A DNA stretch of 64,000 nt from Liolophura sinensis (GCF_032854445.1 NC_088298.1:9475504-9539503); one strand, 5' to 3'. Positions 11,601 through 19,706 are shown, counted from the first letter of the stretch. Numbers and translations are program-made. The notes: a model not told the origin generated them from the sequence alone.

Positions 11601-14600
11601 TTTAACTAGAGTAACATTTTACTTGTGTCACTAAAACAGAGTTGTCAGGAATTCCCCCCCCCCCCCCCCCAAAAAAAAACAGGGGGCTAAGGTACCCCAG
11701 AGGACAAAAAACGACATGTTTGGTGTGCTAGTTTGGGTCAATTAGAGGAAAATCATGCATGTTCTAGATCAATTTCAAAATAATCATGTTATTAATGATT
11801 TAACATGTTGAGCTGGTGCTTAAAAGTATAATTTCAATTTTTCAATGCTTTTGACACGTTCTTTTTTAGACGGATTGCTTAGTACGCTGTAAAAAAAAAT
11901 TGCGGATTTGAACAAACATCGGATATGTGGATACCCTAAAATATTCATGACAGGAGCAATCTTGAATTCAATGAGTTTGACAGCCGTTCTACACCGGGGA
12001 CATGTAATGATCAAGGGGTGCTTGTTCAAGAATTTCCCACTGTAAGTGATTTCATGCTTTTACATCTGCTTTCTTTGTCAACATCATCACCAGGCAATTA
12101 ATCACCAGCCATTTTGTCACCGAAAGTGTGCTCCACCACAAGGGTTGACTTAAAAAGACGGAATAAACGGGTCGCCATTGGGAAACCCTTTGCGCGCTAC
12201 ATTTAAGCTATATTAATTCACAAGTTGGGGGTTTCCTACTAAATCCGGGCAGTAATGTGAATGCTCAACTTGTGGATCTGATCTGTGTTAAAATAAAAAA
12301 CGGAATTGGATTTCGGGTTTTATTTTCTTCCGTGCATGGCCCTGGAGCGTATTTTCTACATGTTTTGAGTACAGATCAACCAGTTGTGGCACTATTCCCT
12401 TAATGCAGAACGCCAAGCGAAGAAATTACAACCTCTTTTTAGGTCTCCGGTGTGACCTGACCCAGTAGCTGAAACAGCAACAGCTAGATTTGAACACACG
12501 AACTCATTGGTTCAGGACCTGTGAGATGCAGCAAGCAGGTGCTTTAACCATCTGAGCCAGCGAGGCTCACTACGTGGAAGTACAAGCAGTAATTCCCTAG
12601 TACAAAACCAAAAACCCCATGTTCATTAAAGTCTTCACATACCTTCTTTGGACATGCCTGTGGCGAAACACTTTTGAAGTCGACAAAACTGACATCGGTT
12701 CCGCGTCACCTTATTGATTGGACAGTTTCTGTCTTTGTGACATGTGTATTGCATATTTTTCTGAACGCTTCTTCTGAAAAAACCCTGAAAGAGACGACAC
12801 TTGAAATATACAACACTGACTTCAACTTAAGCACAAAATACATACGTGTACGGAGGAGATCAAATTAGAATTTTTCCATATATTTCAGACAAGAAGGAAA
12901 AAAGGCTTTTTACATCATAAATATCCAACTTTTTCCAATAACCCACACAAAATCATGCAGTCTATTCATCACAGTGCTGCTTATAGATCAAACAATTCCG
13001 AAGTATTATAAAACTACGGTAACAGATTATACAATACTTCAGAGCTGTTTGGTCGATATGCAGCAAAATGGCCTAACCTCGTGCAAACAATATTTCGTAT
13101 GTGTCCAAGCAAAAATGAGTTTTTTGCTAAAGGATTACTTCCAAACGATGTATGAACTTTGACCCCTGACCTTACCTTGCAGCCTTCACAGGAACTGACC
13201 CCGTAGTGGAACCCCGAGGACTTATCGTTACAGACGACGCAGGGTTTATACACACGTGGTGGCGGGGGTGGGGACGGAGACTGGTTAGGTTCTGACAGCG
13301 TGGTGGGACTTTGCAAGTCCACTCGGTACATTCCCTGCTCGTACAGGTGCCCTGAGGATTACAACAACAACAACCACTTATATAGTTTTTTCGACAAGTG
13401 TGTTTTCATTAACAAAACAGCAGTGTGGTTTATGACGTCAAAATTATTTATTTGATTTTATTTCATTGGTGTTTTATGCCGTACTCAAGAATATTTCATT
13501 TATATGATGGCGACCAGCATTATGGTATGAGAAAACCTGGCAGAGGTTGGTGGAAACCCATGACAATCCGCTGAAGACCTTCTCACTTACGGCCGGGAAG
13601 GAGGCTAGCCTGAGCTGGGCTTGAACTCACAGCAACCACATCGGTGAGAGGCTCCTGGGTTATAAACGCTGCACTTGTGCGTTAACCAACTGAGCCACGC
13701 AGGTCCCCCGTGATGTCAAAAGTAATTTCTTCTGATGTCACACAAACCCTGAAGAATTCTCAAGCACTTCAGAAAACTATGACTGAGGCCGTTTAAGTCT
13801 GTTTCCACACCTCTAAGGTAACTAAGGTTATATCATTCCTTGTTTTTTAAACTCGTGTATTTCACCTAAAATTTGGCCTGTAAAAATGCACCTTCAGGAG
13901 CATGTTAAGGCCTTGAAATGACACTTCTGATGCCAAACTCTTGTGTTTTCCTGATTAGATATTTATCAAACTTCACAAAAACCTCTCAAGTGACCACATA
14001 AGGTGGCTGAATCCATCAGACTCAAACCAAATGTGTTACTTCAAAAAGGCTAGCCTTAAAGGCAAAGAAAACAGTTAAGTATTTATCACATGAAAGACCA
14101 TTAAACATTGTCCAGGAAAACAGTTTACTTTATTTTATTAGAATTTTATTAGAAACGGACTAAAATGCATTTAAAACACAGGATTCTATGGTGATCTGTT
14201 GCGGGACCCAGAGCGCATCAGTCACCTCACAACAATTTTGGGGGCTTGAAATAGTTCATTTCAAGGTCCATTTGTTAAATACATTCATAGCTCTAAATGA
14301 AGATGCATTCTGAATGATGAAATATAGTGCTATGTGTATCAAGAGGCCAACATGACATCACTGGTACCAGAAAAGGTCAGAAAAGGTCACTGATGAATCT
14401 CAAGTTTTAAATGTATTTTACAAGGTCGAAAAATATTCCCCAAAAACTATTTTCTCAGACAATATTTAATGGTCTTTCATCTGACATGTACTTCATGCTC
14501 GTGTGTTCTTTGCCTTTAAGGTGAAACAAGCTCCCATTAACCTGGTCGGATATATTTTTGGAAGTTGAATACACCGGTGCTGGCTAACTGCCGATATCTT

Positions 14601-17600
14601 TCTTACAGAACTTACGCTGGGGGTCACCTTGCTGGGCGAGGCACGTCATGCGGTAGACATAGTTGTCATATGCCTCAGGGTTTGTAAATGTTGTCTGACC
14701 CATACCGTATGAGTCACTGACTGGTGGCATCTCCATGTCTGCAACAACAACGTCGACTATCAAACAAAAGTACCGCTGCAACAACAACAATGGTCAAAAA
14801 CCAAGTCACTACTGGCAACAGGCAGATCAACATTCATTTAAACCATGAAATGAAGTTTTAATTTAACCCGTAGTCTATTTAAACTTTCAAAATTTCCTTT
14901 CCTTGATTATACATGTAAAAAATACAGATTTTGTGTGAGTTATAAAAATCATTCAGCTACCTGATATTTTGTTTTTGCCAAACGTGTGCTTTGCAGATTT
15001 GTTCCTTGTTCAGACCTCACAATAACGTCAAAAAATTTTCGCAGAAAACAAAGCAAAAATGCTTTTTGTGACAACCAAAATGTTGAGGTGCACATATTAT
15101 ACAAATACAACATCGCCTGAATCTTTACCACACTGTTTTAACAAAGGAGTATTAAAGTACCCAATTTAATAATTACACAAGGCACGTGTCACCCACCATA
15201 CATGTACATGAGCACTTAAAGCTGAAGCAAAGCTGAAATTAAAACAATGAAGCAATGGCAAGATGCATGATTGAGTGAGTTAGCAAAACGTAAAATGGAC
15301 CGTCTGTAAATGCATAAAACGAAAAATCTGCAATACAAGAGAAGAAAGTAAGCACTTAATGATAGAGGTAAAAAGCTTTTGAGAAGAATGTTTTGTTTTT
15401 GGGTGCATACATATATGTTTTCTTCTGCGTAGCGCACAGACCAATAAAATATTCATTTGATTATTTATTTTCGTTGTTTAACACAATTTAACACAATTTT
15501 CAGTTGTATGATGGCCTTCACGATTTTATGTAGGGGAAATTTCTCAATCTTACTTTCCTAGGTACGCAGACAAGCCCAAATCAAACAAGTTACAAAGCTC
15601 ATTTGAGTCAGCAGCCCCATAGGTCACGATTACAAAGAATGTTCAGTTTGTGCGATTGTTTTCAGGTATTGGGTAGAGAGGTTTCTCAATTCTTTTTTGC
15701 TAGGTACGTAGACACGCTCAAATCAGATTTTAATATCCAGAGCTCATTTGACCCCAAAGGTCAAGGGCAGATTGTCTAGACAAAATAACTACCCTAATTT
15801 TTCAACCTTTTCAGCTGTCTCTGGTACCAATATTCTGAAACATTCTGAGAGAGGTATAGAGTGTAGAGAAATAATTTGCACAGTCTTACAAAGCTTGCAT
15901 CTTTAGTAACATAAACAACTCATTTTAGTGTCATTTTCATAATAACTATATGCATACATGTAAATTCCAGAGAAAAAAAGTGCTTTAGTGGTTGAAAAGG
16001 TTAAAGATTTACAGCATATATTTAGTGCTGAGTAAAATAGCAAAGGCCACTGTAAAATATTTGTTTTTAATCCGGTAGATTTTGCTTATGTTCAAAAAAC
16101 TGCCGATAATGTTTCTTGCAGCAACTCCATGTAGCTGCAGTTAAAACATTCCCATGCTTGACAAAAATTAGCCTGCTTTTCTATCAAACTGTCATTTTAT
16201 CACCAATGTTTGGCTAATTTTCTGCACGTGCAGCTAGATTTATCACTAACAAAAAAATTCACGATTCAAACCAATTAAAATCTCTCAGTTACAGACAACT
16301 TGCATTATATCTGACTAAAAAAGTGTAAAAAATATTCTATAAGCATATTAAAATGCTAAAATATTTTACAGAGCAAATTACCATTCAAATTATAAAAATG
16401 ATGACGATGTTATGAAAATCACAGAGCTGCAATTGTTAAATATTGTCAAATAAGTTTTTGGGGGAGGGGGATAGAATATTCAAAATGATGAAAGCTTCGT
16501 AGTTAGCATATATATGAAAACGGCAAATCGGGAGTCCCAAACTACGTGTTCAGTTAGATCAACTCAACTGCCAGGAGGACTTTTCCCCCTACTATCTGTA
16601 TCCCATGTTTGTTATACTAAATGTCAAGGTCCTTGCACTAAAGATTTGAAATTTCAGGCATGTTCAACACATTTCCCGGATTAAAATTACCATTTTCAAG
16701 AAAAATGGAACAAATACTGTACACTTATACAAGCTTGAAGCAATGTAAAATAACCTTAATTATTTGAGTTTCCAGTCTTTCACATATATACAGCAGTGTA
16801 GTAAGCTGTTTCAATGATGTAAAGGAAACTTTCTACAGATAATGTCAGCATACTATAAACAGTAGCTCAGGGTGGTTCTGTAGTCAACTTTTTGAAAGAT
16901 AACTACAAAAAAAAAAAAAGCCTGGAAAAGTTTCACAGTTCTGAACCCTGAAATTTATGCACCACTTACAGCTTTCGATTTTAAAGTTCCACTGTAGTAT
17001 ATTTCTTCGTTTATTTATTTGACCGTTGCACAACGCCATACTCAGAAGTACAAGTTAAATGTCTGTGTGTATATTTTTTCAAAGGCAAATATGTGTTTAA
17101 CAACTATTAATTTTAACAACTACACTTAACAAGTACTCCTCTTAACTACCACTCCTTTTAACAACTACTCCTCTTAAATGCTACTCCTTTTAACCGCTAC
17201 TCCTCTTAACTAGTCATTTGAACAACTACATGTACAGTCTTTCTCATGAATATTCTATTCCAAGCACCTATATACATGTATACAGTAAATTAAATGTGCA
17301 TATATGTCTCCACCACAGAAGCAAGCGAAACATGTACCGGAGCATTTACATGCTTGTTACACAAAGCTAACTGGACACCTTTCCCCCTGCAGTTATGGTG
17401 ACTTAAGCCTAAACCAGCATGACCATTGGTCTTGGTAACACTTTGGTACTGTGTAACCAGCTGGTACACAAATCGTCACCAAACACAGAAATGAATGATA
17501 AAGTTTAGGCCCAGGTTAATTTAGAGGGGGGAAAAATGCCACATAGCAGCCTACACTGCTTAACCTTAATAAGCACATAAGTATTACATGTATACATTAT

Positions 17601-17879
17601 ATACACATCAGATGAGTGATCAGCATATAAAGGCAAAAAAGCAGCAGGCATTCCAGTACAGACAAGCACAGTGCAGTTCCCCCTGAGCACTACGCTATGG
17701 GCTGGCCAGGCTATACCAACACAGCCATATAATGGCCACTGTTATGGCAACAGGTAGTGCACACTGTTGAAGCGGGTGGTTCAGGTGGTACCTTTGGAGG
17801 TGTCCTCTTTGGGTTTCACCTTGGACTCCCCATTGTGAGGCTCAGTTCCAGTGGGTGGATTCATGATTATAGGCTTCAT
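2561..17879 (-). CDS. RAR: Retinoic acid receptor gene, nine coding exons
   Basis: Nuclear receptor of the NR1B family, a ligand-type transcription factor that normally binds DNA in the nucleus as a heterodimer with RXR. Exons are 17879-17792, 14738-14616, 13351-13176, 12784-12643, 10513-10311, 9633-9460, 5727-5523, 4635-4476 and 2661-2561, all GT-AG. With one excess base removed (see the exon ending at 4635) the protein is 456 residues: A/B domain 1-104, two C4 zinc fingers about 108-173, hinge to about 215, ligand-binding domain to the AF-2 helix at 440-447. The P-box CEGCKG and the AF-2 motif PPLIVEML are RAR-like. The DNA-binding domain is split between CEGCK and GFFRR, a position I recall from other RAR genes. 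Vertebrate RARs bind retinoic acid; molluscan RARs that have been studied are reported, from memory, to bind or respond to it poorly. Identity as RAR is firm; ligand response is unknown. Confidence 0.93.
3340..3460 (+). mobile_element. LINE-like 3' end with ATT repeat tail
   Basis: The segment ends in AATAAATAAAGATATTATT followed by a short ATT run. That layout, a polyadenylation-like AATAAA next to a trinucleotide tail, is typical of CR1/L2-type non-LTR retrotransposon 3' ends. No reverse transcriptase remains; the copy is strongly 5' truncated. Confidence 0.4.
3638..3722 (-). mobile_element. SINE family 1 fragment
   Basis: The T-rich TTTATT tail, a GATTGGTGTTTTA motif and the core CACTTATACGACGGCGG followed by CCAGCATTATGG match the family seen best at 50580-50839. 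Tail and core only; the tRNA-like head is missing. Confidence 0.75.
4476..4635 (-). CDS. RAR: RAR exon 8, helices 9-10, with one-base frame conflict
   Basis: Encodes LBD helices 9-10: [18 protein letters not shown], then [23 protein letters not shown], ending SVK plus one base at the donor GTAAGT. The first bases continue the conserved loop GDRSGL in one frame, but from EDPERIEQ onward the right frame is shifted by one. The switch coincides with CCC at 4620-4622; two C's would give a continuous [15 protein letters not shown] like other RARs. This is either an assembly or homopolymer error, a real frameshift allele, or a sign that the upstream alternative donor is used. Nothing else in the gene looks decayed. 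Confidence 0.9.
4636..5522 (-). other. RAR intron 7
   Basis: 0.9-kb intron, most of which is a degenerate purine-rich tandem repeat (4740-5400). Open frames here follow from the repeat and are not coding. Confidence 0.75.
4740..5400. repeat. Degenerate GA-rich minisatellite
   Basis: Repeats of the pattern GATTCACTGATTGATGGAGA followed by GAC/ACAAGAGAGA. The left half has units of roughly 36-40 bp. From about 5080 a longer unit of about 65 bp appears (AGAGAGTAGTCACTCATTGG and so on), most regular at 5210-5390. Copies differ by substitutions and small indels, so the array is old on the left and younger on the right. Confidence 0.8.
5523..5727 (-). CDS. RAR: RAR exon 7, ligand-binding domain helices 5-8
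   Basis: Encodes residues 303-370, from [13 protein letters not shown] through [14 protein letters not shown] to [10 protein letters not shown]. Arg309 and Ser320 (in MMFSN) align with human RAR-gamma Arg278 and Ser289, which hold the ligand carboxylate. Acceptor TTCAG; the best donor is G|GTGAGT, leaving one base. A second donor-like site, GTAAGC, lies 10 nt earlier (after AICL). Using it would remove 10 nt and happens to restore the reading frame into the next exon, so it must be considered. Confidence 0.94.
5728..9459 (-). other. RAR intron 6, with two large minisatellites
   Basis: 3.7-kb intron inside the ligand-binding domain. It contains the 69-bp array (6023-6995), the 75-bp array (7768-9460), SINE family 1 fragments at 5818-5876 and 7239-7310, and part of a dispersed repeat at about 7380-7510. 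The two arrays make up about 70% of the intron. Confidence 0.8.
6023..6995. repeat. 69-bp minisatellite, about 14 units
   Basis: About 14 tandem copies of a 69-bp unit containing GGAATCAGGGGAATTGATGA and ACACCCGGTCACAACATGGG. Variants (GAATTG or GATTCA; CACAAC or CAAAAG; GACCCC or GGCCCC) are shuffled along the array. Because 69 is divisible by 3 and the unit lacks stops, two plus-strand frames stay open (6006-7085 and 6115-7035). I do not read these as genes: no start context, no domain, and the array lies antisense in an RAR intron. Confidence 0.93.
7768..9460. repeat. 75-bp minisatellite carrying a copied 5' splice site, 22 units
   Basis: 22 tandem copies of a 75-bp unit beginning GCTCTTTCACTGCTCAGATT and containing TTACAACTCACCATAGAG. 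The last unit runs into the RAR exon at 9460: its ACAACTCACCAT is the minus-strand 5' splice site ATG|GTGAGTTGT of exon 6. Every other unit therefore carries the same ATG (or GTG) followed by GTGAGT or a variant. All 22 keep GT: 13 GTGAGT, 3 GTAAGT, 5 GTGAGC, 1 GTGAGG. The 567-codon plus-strand frame follows from the 75-bp period. Confidence 0.95.
9460..9633 (-). CDS. RAR: RAR exon 6, ligand-binding domain helices 3-5
   Basis: Encodes residues 245-302. It carries the nuclear-receptor signature, with [17 protein letters not shown] (helix 3) and [14 protein letters not shown] (helices 4-5). The Lys of SKG (267) aligns with human RAR-gamma Lys236. The neighbouring Gly replaces the Cys237 of vertebrate RARs. 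Lys271 is the expected coactivator charge-clamp lysine. The exon ends ATG|GTGAGT in phase 0. This donor lies at the very end of a 75-bp tandem array, and each unit of that array repeats the same splice site. Confidence 0.95.
9634..10310 (-). other. RAR intron 5
   Basis: 677-bp intron with conventional ends (GTACGT donor, TTTCAG acceptor). No repeat or coding signal stands out. Confidence 0.75.
10311..10513 (-). CDS. RAR: RAR exon 5, hinge and helix 1
   Basis: Encodes residues 177-244. It opens with [10 protein letters not shown], the basic C-terminal extension and nuclear-localisation segment found in all RARs. A Ser-run linker with several acidic residues follows, then the helix 1 motif [16 protein letters not shown], equivalent to the AHQETFP segment of vertebrate RARs. 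The tail [11 protein letters not shown] is acidic and not conserved. Acceptor TTTCAG, donor GTACGT, phase 0 at the end. Confidence 0.93.
11141..11220 (-). mobile_element. SINE family 1 fragment
   Basis: TTCATTTATTTATTTATCTG tail, then GTTTAACGCTGTAA and a diverged core. It ends near GGAGGAAACC, a motif of the family 1 body. Confidence 0.55.
11289..11483 (-). mobile_element. SINE family 2, head missing
   Basis: Begins with a (GAGT)n tail, then GCTTGGGGTTTAACAATTTA, GGCCTTAGGGTGCATGTAAT and GCCTCACTGAGACAACTTAC, and ends at GAGCCATTATACTGATAC. It matches 62482-62700. The tRNA-like head is absent. A deletion removed the central core. Confidence 0.75.
12375..12573 (-). mobile_element. Composite SINE: family 2 body with a different tRNA head
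   Basis: The body AACGCCAAGCGAAGAAATTA and GGTGTGACCTGACC corresponds to the inner part of SINE family 2. The promoter-end on the minus strand differs from the family 2 head at 62740-62830: it carries an A-box-like TGGCTCAGATGGTTAAAGC and a B-box-like GTGTTCAAATC. This looks like the same body joined to another tRNA-derived head. Confidence 0.55.
12643..12784 (-). CDS. RAR: RAR exon 4, second zinc finger
   Basis: Encodes residues 130-176: [15 protein letters not shown], then the second C4 finger with CHKDRNC in the D-box and the CQFC...KCF pair, ending GMSKE. All four zinc-binding cysteines are present. Acceptor TTTCAG, donor GTATGT. One base G is carried over and joins CT of the next exon to give Ala, matching the SKE-(S/A)[10 protein letters not shown] junction of RARs. 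It was missed as an open frame because of its short length. Confidence 0.95.
12785..13175 (-). other. RAR intron 3, between the zinc-finger exons
   Basis: Short 391-bp intron with strong splice sites (GTAAGG, TTTCAG). Its first bases contain three nuclear-receptor half-sites (13153-13172). No repeat seen. Confidence 0.8.
13153..13172. promoter_or_regulatory. Triple half-site, spacing 1 (DR1-DR1)
   Basis: The plus strand reads TGAACT-T-TGACCC-C-TGACCT; on the minus strand this is AGGTCA, GGGTCA and AGTTCA in tandem, each separated by one base. DR1 pairs are classic sites for RXR dimers, HNF4 and COUP-TF. The first half-site overlaps bases +4 to +9 of the RAR exon 3 splice donor. Binding is inferred only. 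Confidence 0.5.
13176..13351 (-). CDS. RAR: RAR exon 3, first zinc finger
   Basis: Encodes residues 72-129. A proline run ([14 protein letters not shown]) leads into the first C4 zinc finger with cysteines at about 108, 111, 125 and 128 (CVVC, then CEGC). The sequence [18 protein letters not shown] is close to the RAR/TR class, and the CEGCK P-box specifies AGGTCA-type half-sites. The exon ends exactly after the Lys codon at the donor GTAAGG. Three receptor half-sites begin within that donor, reported separately. Confidence 0.95.
13446..13707 (-). mobile_element. Near full-length SINE family 1
   Basis: Read on the minus strand it starts with a tRNA-like head: GGACCTGCGTGGCTCAGTTG, with a B-box-like GAGTTCAAGCCC. 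The body and central core (ATATGATGGCGACC) follow, then an (ATTT)n-type tail. The flanks TGACGTCAAAA and TGATGTCAAAA look like an 11-bp target-site duplication with one mismatch. Confidence 0.85.
14054..14521. mobile_element. Foldback (MITE-like) element
   Basis: The left end, CCTTAAAGGCAAAGAA, recurs inverted at the right end, and similarity continues for about 70 bp with GATGAAAGACCATTAAA-type sequence on both arms (14054-14125 and 14447-14521). The 468-bp element has no coding capacity and no clear target-site duplication. It contains a perfect DR4 receptor site at 14374-14389. Confidence 0.6.
14374..14389 (+). promoter_or_regulatory. Perfect DR4 half-site pair
   Basis: AGGTCA-GAAA-AGGTCA: two perfect half-sites with a 4-bp spacer, arising from a 10-bp tandem duplication. 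DR4 is the classic element for TR, LXR and similar RXR heterodimers. It lies in RAR intron 2 within the foldback element. Function is inferred. Confidence 0.45.
14616..14738 (-). CDS. RAR: RAR exon 2, A/B domain
   Basis: Encodes residues 30-70 of the N-terminal A/B region, from [13 protein letters not shown] to CLAQQGDPQ, rich in Met, Tyr, Asn and Gln as expected for an AF-1 transactivation region. The acceptor is TTGCAG after a pyrimidine-rich run and the donor is GTAAGT, a strong consensus. The exon enters in phase 2 (AC completes Asp) and leaves one C that joins GG of the next exon to make Arg. The downstream open frame past the donor is intron read-through. No known motif is visible; assignment rests on phase and splice quality. 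Confidence 0.8.
15530..15785. repeat. Tandem duplication of about 130 bp
   Basis: Two diverged copies share TTTCTCAAT, CTAGGTACG and AGCTCATTTGA followed by a GGTCA motif (15530-15640 and 15660-15785). Confidence 0.6.
15749..15769. promoter_or_regulatory. Everted and tandem receptor half-sites
   Basis: TGACCC-CAA-AGGTCA gives an everted pair with a 3-bp gap, and AGGTCA is followed directly by AGGGCA. The site also contains AAAGGTCA, a monomer-type site. It is a candidate element within RAR intron 1; the older duplicate at about 15600-15635 keeps only one half-site. Confidence 0.35.
17100..17225. repeat. Short pyrimidine-rich tandem repeat
   Basis: Seven or so degenerate copies of CTACTCCTCTTAACAA, period about 16-18 bp. 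Confidence 0.7.
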
Positions 17880-17924
17880 TAGAACAACTTTATCGAGGTG
17901 ACTTCGCACTCACACCAACAATAC
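17792..17924 (-). CDS. RAR: RAR exon with start codon (A/B domain)
   Basis: First coding exon. A TGA stop lies in frame upstream of the start, and two in-frame ATGs follow at 17879 and 17864. I took the first (protein begins MKPIIMNPP), but the second has the better context (A at -3). Bases 17880-17924 would be 5' UTR after a possible acceptor CCGCAG. The exon encodes 29 residues, rich in Lys, Glu and Pro, then leaves one base G at the donor GTACCA. That base joins AC of the next exon to give Asp. The segment is not conserved enough to be recognised alone; the phase match and its position 3 kb upstream of the next exon are the support. The donor is not a strong consensus, so an alternative first exon remains possible. 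Confidence 0.65.
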
Positions 17925-18880
17925 CTGCGGCAGAACGGGTTAAAATGGACAAGGGTTATCTCCCTTCATATAAATGCTCCTTGTCTTCATTTGCAAAATC
18001 TTCAATTCTTTTCAATATTAATAATCTAAAACCAATGCAAAATTAGATCAGGATTTTAGACTCGTAAACTGAAATCATTTATAATGAAAATTTCGAAATT
18101 CTTAAAATAAGTTTCAAAGAATTTAAGGCGATGCGTCACGGGAACAAGATGTGTTGATCATGTGACCTCTAAATTCCAGTGTGTCAAAGGCGTAGATTTA
18201 GCCAGAATTTGAAATCAGGGTCTCTCATTTCCAATTTTAACTGTACTAGAATAGGCTGGGTGCCTCAAAGACACTGAGACGTCCCCAGGTTAAACCTGTG
18301 GCTGACATTCTCCACAGCATCGGTTGTATGACTACTGGCACTGAATTCTTAGACGCCCATGTCTGTTCTACTGTATCCAGATGAATGAAAATGAAAACTG
18401 CTTCGCTGTTGTTGTAACTGAACAAGTTTTCAAGTGTGCTTAAGATTAGGAGGATTGCTCAAAGTGAATTAAGTCGCTGACCTTTTTTTAAGTCTTAATT
18501 TTGACTCGTAATCACTGTATTTTGGGTGTTTTTCAGGACCTTTAATCAAGGCGTGTTAAGCGGTATGCCTTAGACCTGAATTCAACCCCCACAAAAATAC
18601 AGGTGTAAATTTGTATCACTGGGCATCATGAACACAGTGTTAATGTATGTAGGAGTGTCTCTCTGTGATCATTTACCTGTAACCTGCCAGTTATATTTAT
18701 TCATTTTCCTTAAGGAGCCACCAATTTTATTTTGTTTTACACGTGGGTCAACACTAAAAAAATCCAAAAAATGAAACAGAACAGTGAAGATTTTATTTTA
18801 TTTATCCTCGATTTTCCGACCACATAAATATGTACAAGAACAATTCCTGTGAGACACTACACATTTTCCACAAATTAAAG

Positions 18881-19380
18881 GATTTTTAACTTCTTTGTTT
18901 TCAAACCCTCCCAAGACACTGAAACAAGTTTCGTTCTACTGATAAACCCAAAATTAAGGTGGTGTGACCCAATGTCAAATATCTCACCTATACAATGACT
19001 ATCAGTTTGAAGACTGGAGAAAAGAGGAAACAACGCTTTGCTTTCGCAAGTTACAAACCGTCTCTTGTTTTCACTTTGTTCTCGCCACGATATGGCTACA
19101 ATATTGTCGATGTGGCGTTAGGCCATAATCATTTATTCATTCATTCAATCATTCATTCACAAGTTAAAAATGAACCCTCACGAGCACCCTTGACTGTTTT
19201 GTTGCCCCCATAACGCCCATTCACAGAAAGGGCACCACGGGAAACAGTCTTATCTAACTTCAACCTTTTCGTATATGACAGAACAATTTTACGATTTGAT
19301 CTTGAAGAAAAAACTACATTCCCAAAAAATTAAATTTTATTTTCTCCACAGAATTATACTTTGAGATTATGGCTGAATAA
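18881..19380. repeat. Dispersed repeat, copy 1 (pair with 46576-47064)
   Basis: Runs from GATTTTTAACTTCTTTG to GATTATGGCTGAATA and matches 46576-47064 in the same orientation over its whole length, with scattered differences. Both copies include the same SINE family 3 segment with a CATT tail, so the SINE was already inside when the unit was copied. Confidence 0.85.
19083..19160 (-). mobile_element. SINE family 3 core and CATT tail
   Basis: CGCCACGATATGGCTACAAT, then GATGTGGCGTTAGGCCATAA and a (CATT)n run. The same sequence occurs at 46790-46856 and inverted at 20066-20145. Confidence 0.75.
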
Positions 19381-19571
19381 ACAGCTTGCAAACAGGCCAT
19401 AAGGTTGAAGAATTACAGTACACACATAAACCCCATACGATTCCTCAAGACGTGTTCACAATCCTTCCTTGTTGTTTTGATTACTTTCCTTCTAAATCTA
19501 TGTTTTTCACATATTCTTTTTACCAGAATCCTTCGCTTTACTGCAGATGAAAATGTGAAATAATGCCTTAC

Positions 19572-19706
19572 CTTTATGGTAAACACAGACTTGCGACTCA
19601 GTGTTGCAAAGGGGAGTAACTCCTTGTCACGATCAGGAGAGTTCTGACATCTGGATCACGGAAAAACACCTGAGATTCCATCAATCAAGCTGGGGAAGAG
19701 GTATAC
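19572..19706 (-). other. Possible 5' non-coding exon of RAR
   Basis: 135 nt bounded by a good acceptor (GTGTGTTTACAG) and a good donor (AAAG|GTAAGG) on the minus strand, 1.65 kb upstream of the start-codon exon. It holds a 27-codon open frame starting MESQVFFRDPD at 19681 and ending TGA at 19598. The frame does not join the RAR frame, so it would be an upstream ORF. No homology is known to me; splice-site quality is the only support. Confidence 0.35.

Larger units (their letters stand above)
10514..12642 (-). other. RAR intron 4
   Basis: 2.1-kb intron containing a SINE family 1 fragment (11141-11220), a SINE family 2 copy (11289-11483), a poly-C/poly-A tract (11655-11690) and a composite SINE (12375-12573). 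No coding signal. Confidence 0.75.
13352..14615 (-). other. RAR intron 2
   Basis: 1.26-kb intron occupied mainly by a near full-length SINE (13446-13707), a dispersed repeat (about 13860-14045) shared with 50890-51070, and a foldback element (14054-14521). Confidence 0.75.
14739..17791 (-). other. RAR intron 1
   Basis: 3-kb AT-rich intron. It contains SINE-like fragments (15459-15537, 17005-17060), a duplicated ~130-bp segment (15530-15640 and 15660-15780), an everted half-site cluster and a short pyrimidine repeat (17100-17220). No coding sequence recognised. Confidence 0.7.
17925..19571 (-). other. Probable 5' intron of RAR
   Basis: Lies between the start-codon exon and a possible non-coding exon. 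It contains copy 1 of the ~490-bp dispersed repeat (18881-19380) with an embedded SINE family 3 core. Confidence 0.5.

Noticed and set aside
2561-17879. RAR as a decayed pseudogene
   Set aside because: There is a single one-base conflict in a homopolymer; all splice sites, zinc-binding cysteines and LBD motifs are intact and introns are present, so a processed or old pseudogene is unlikely.
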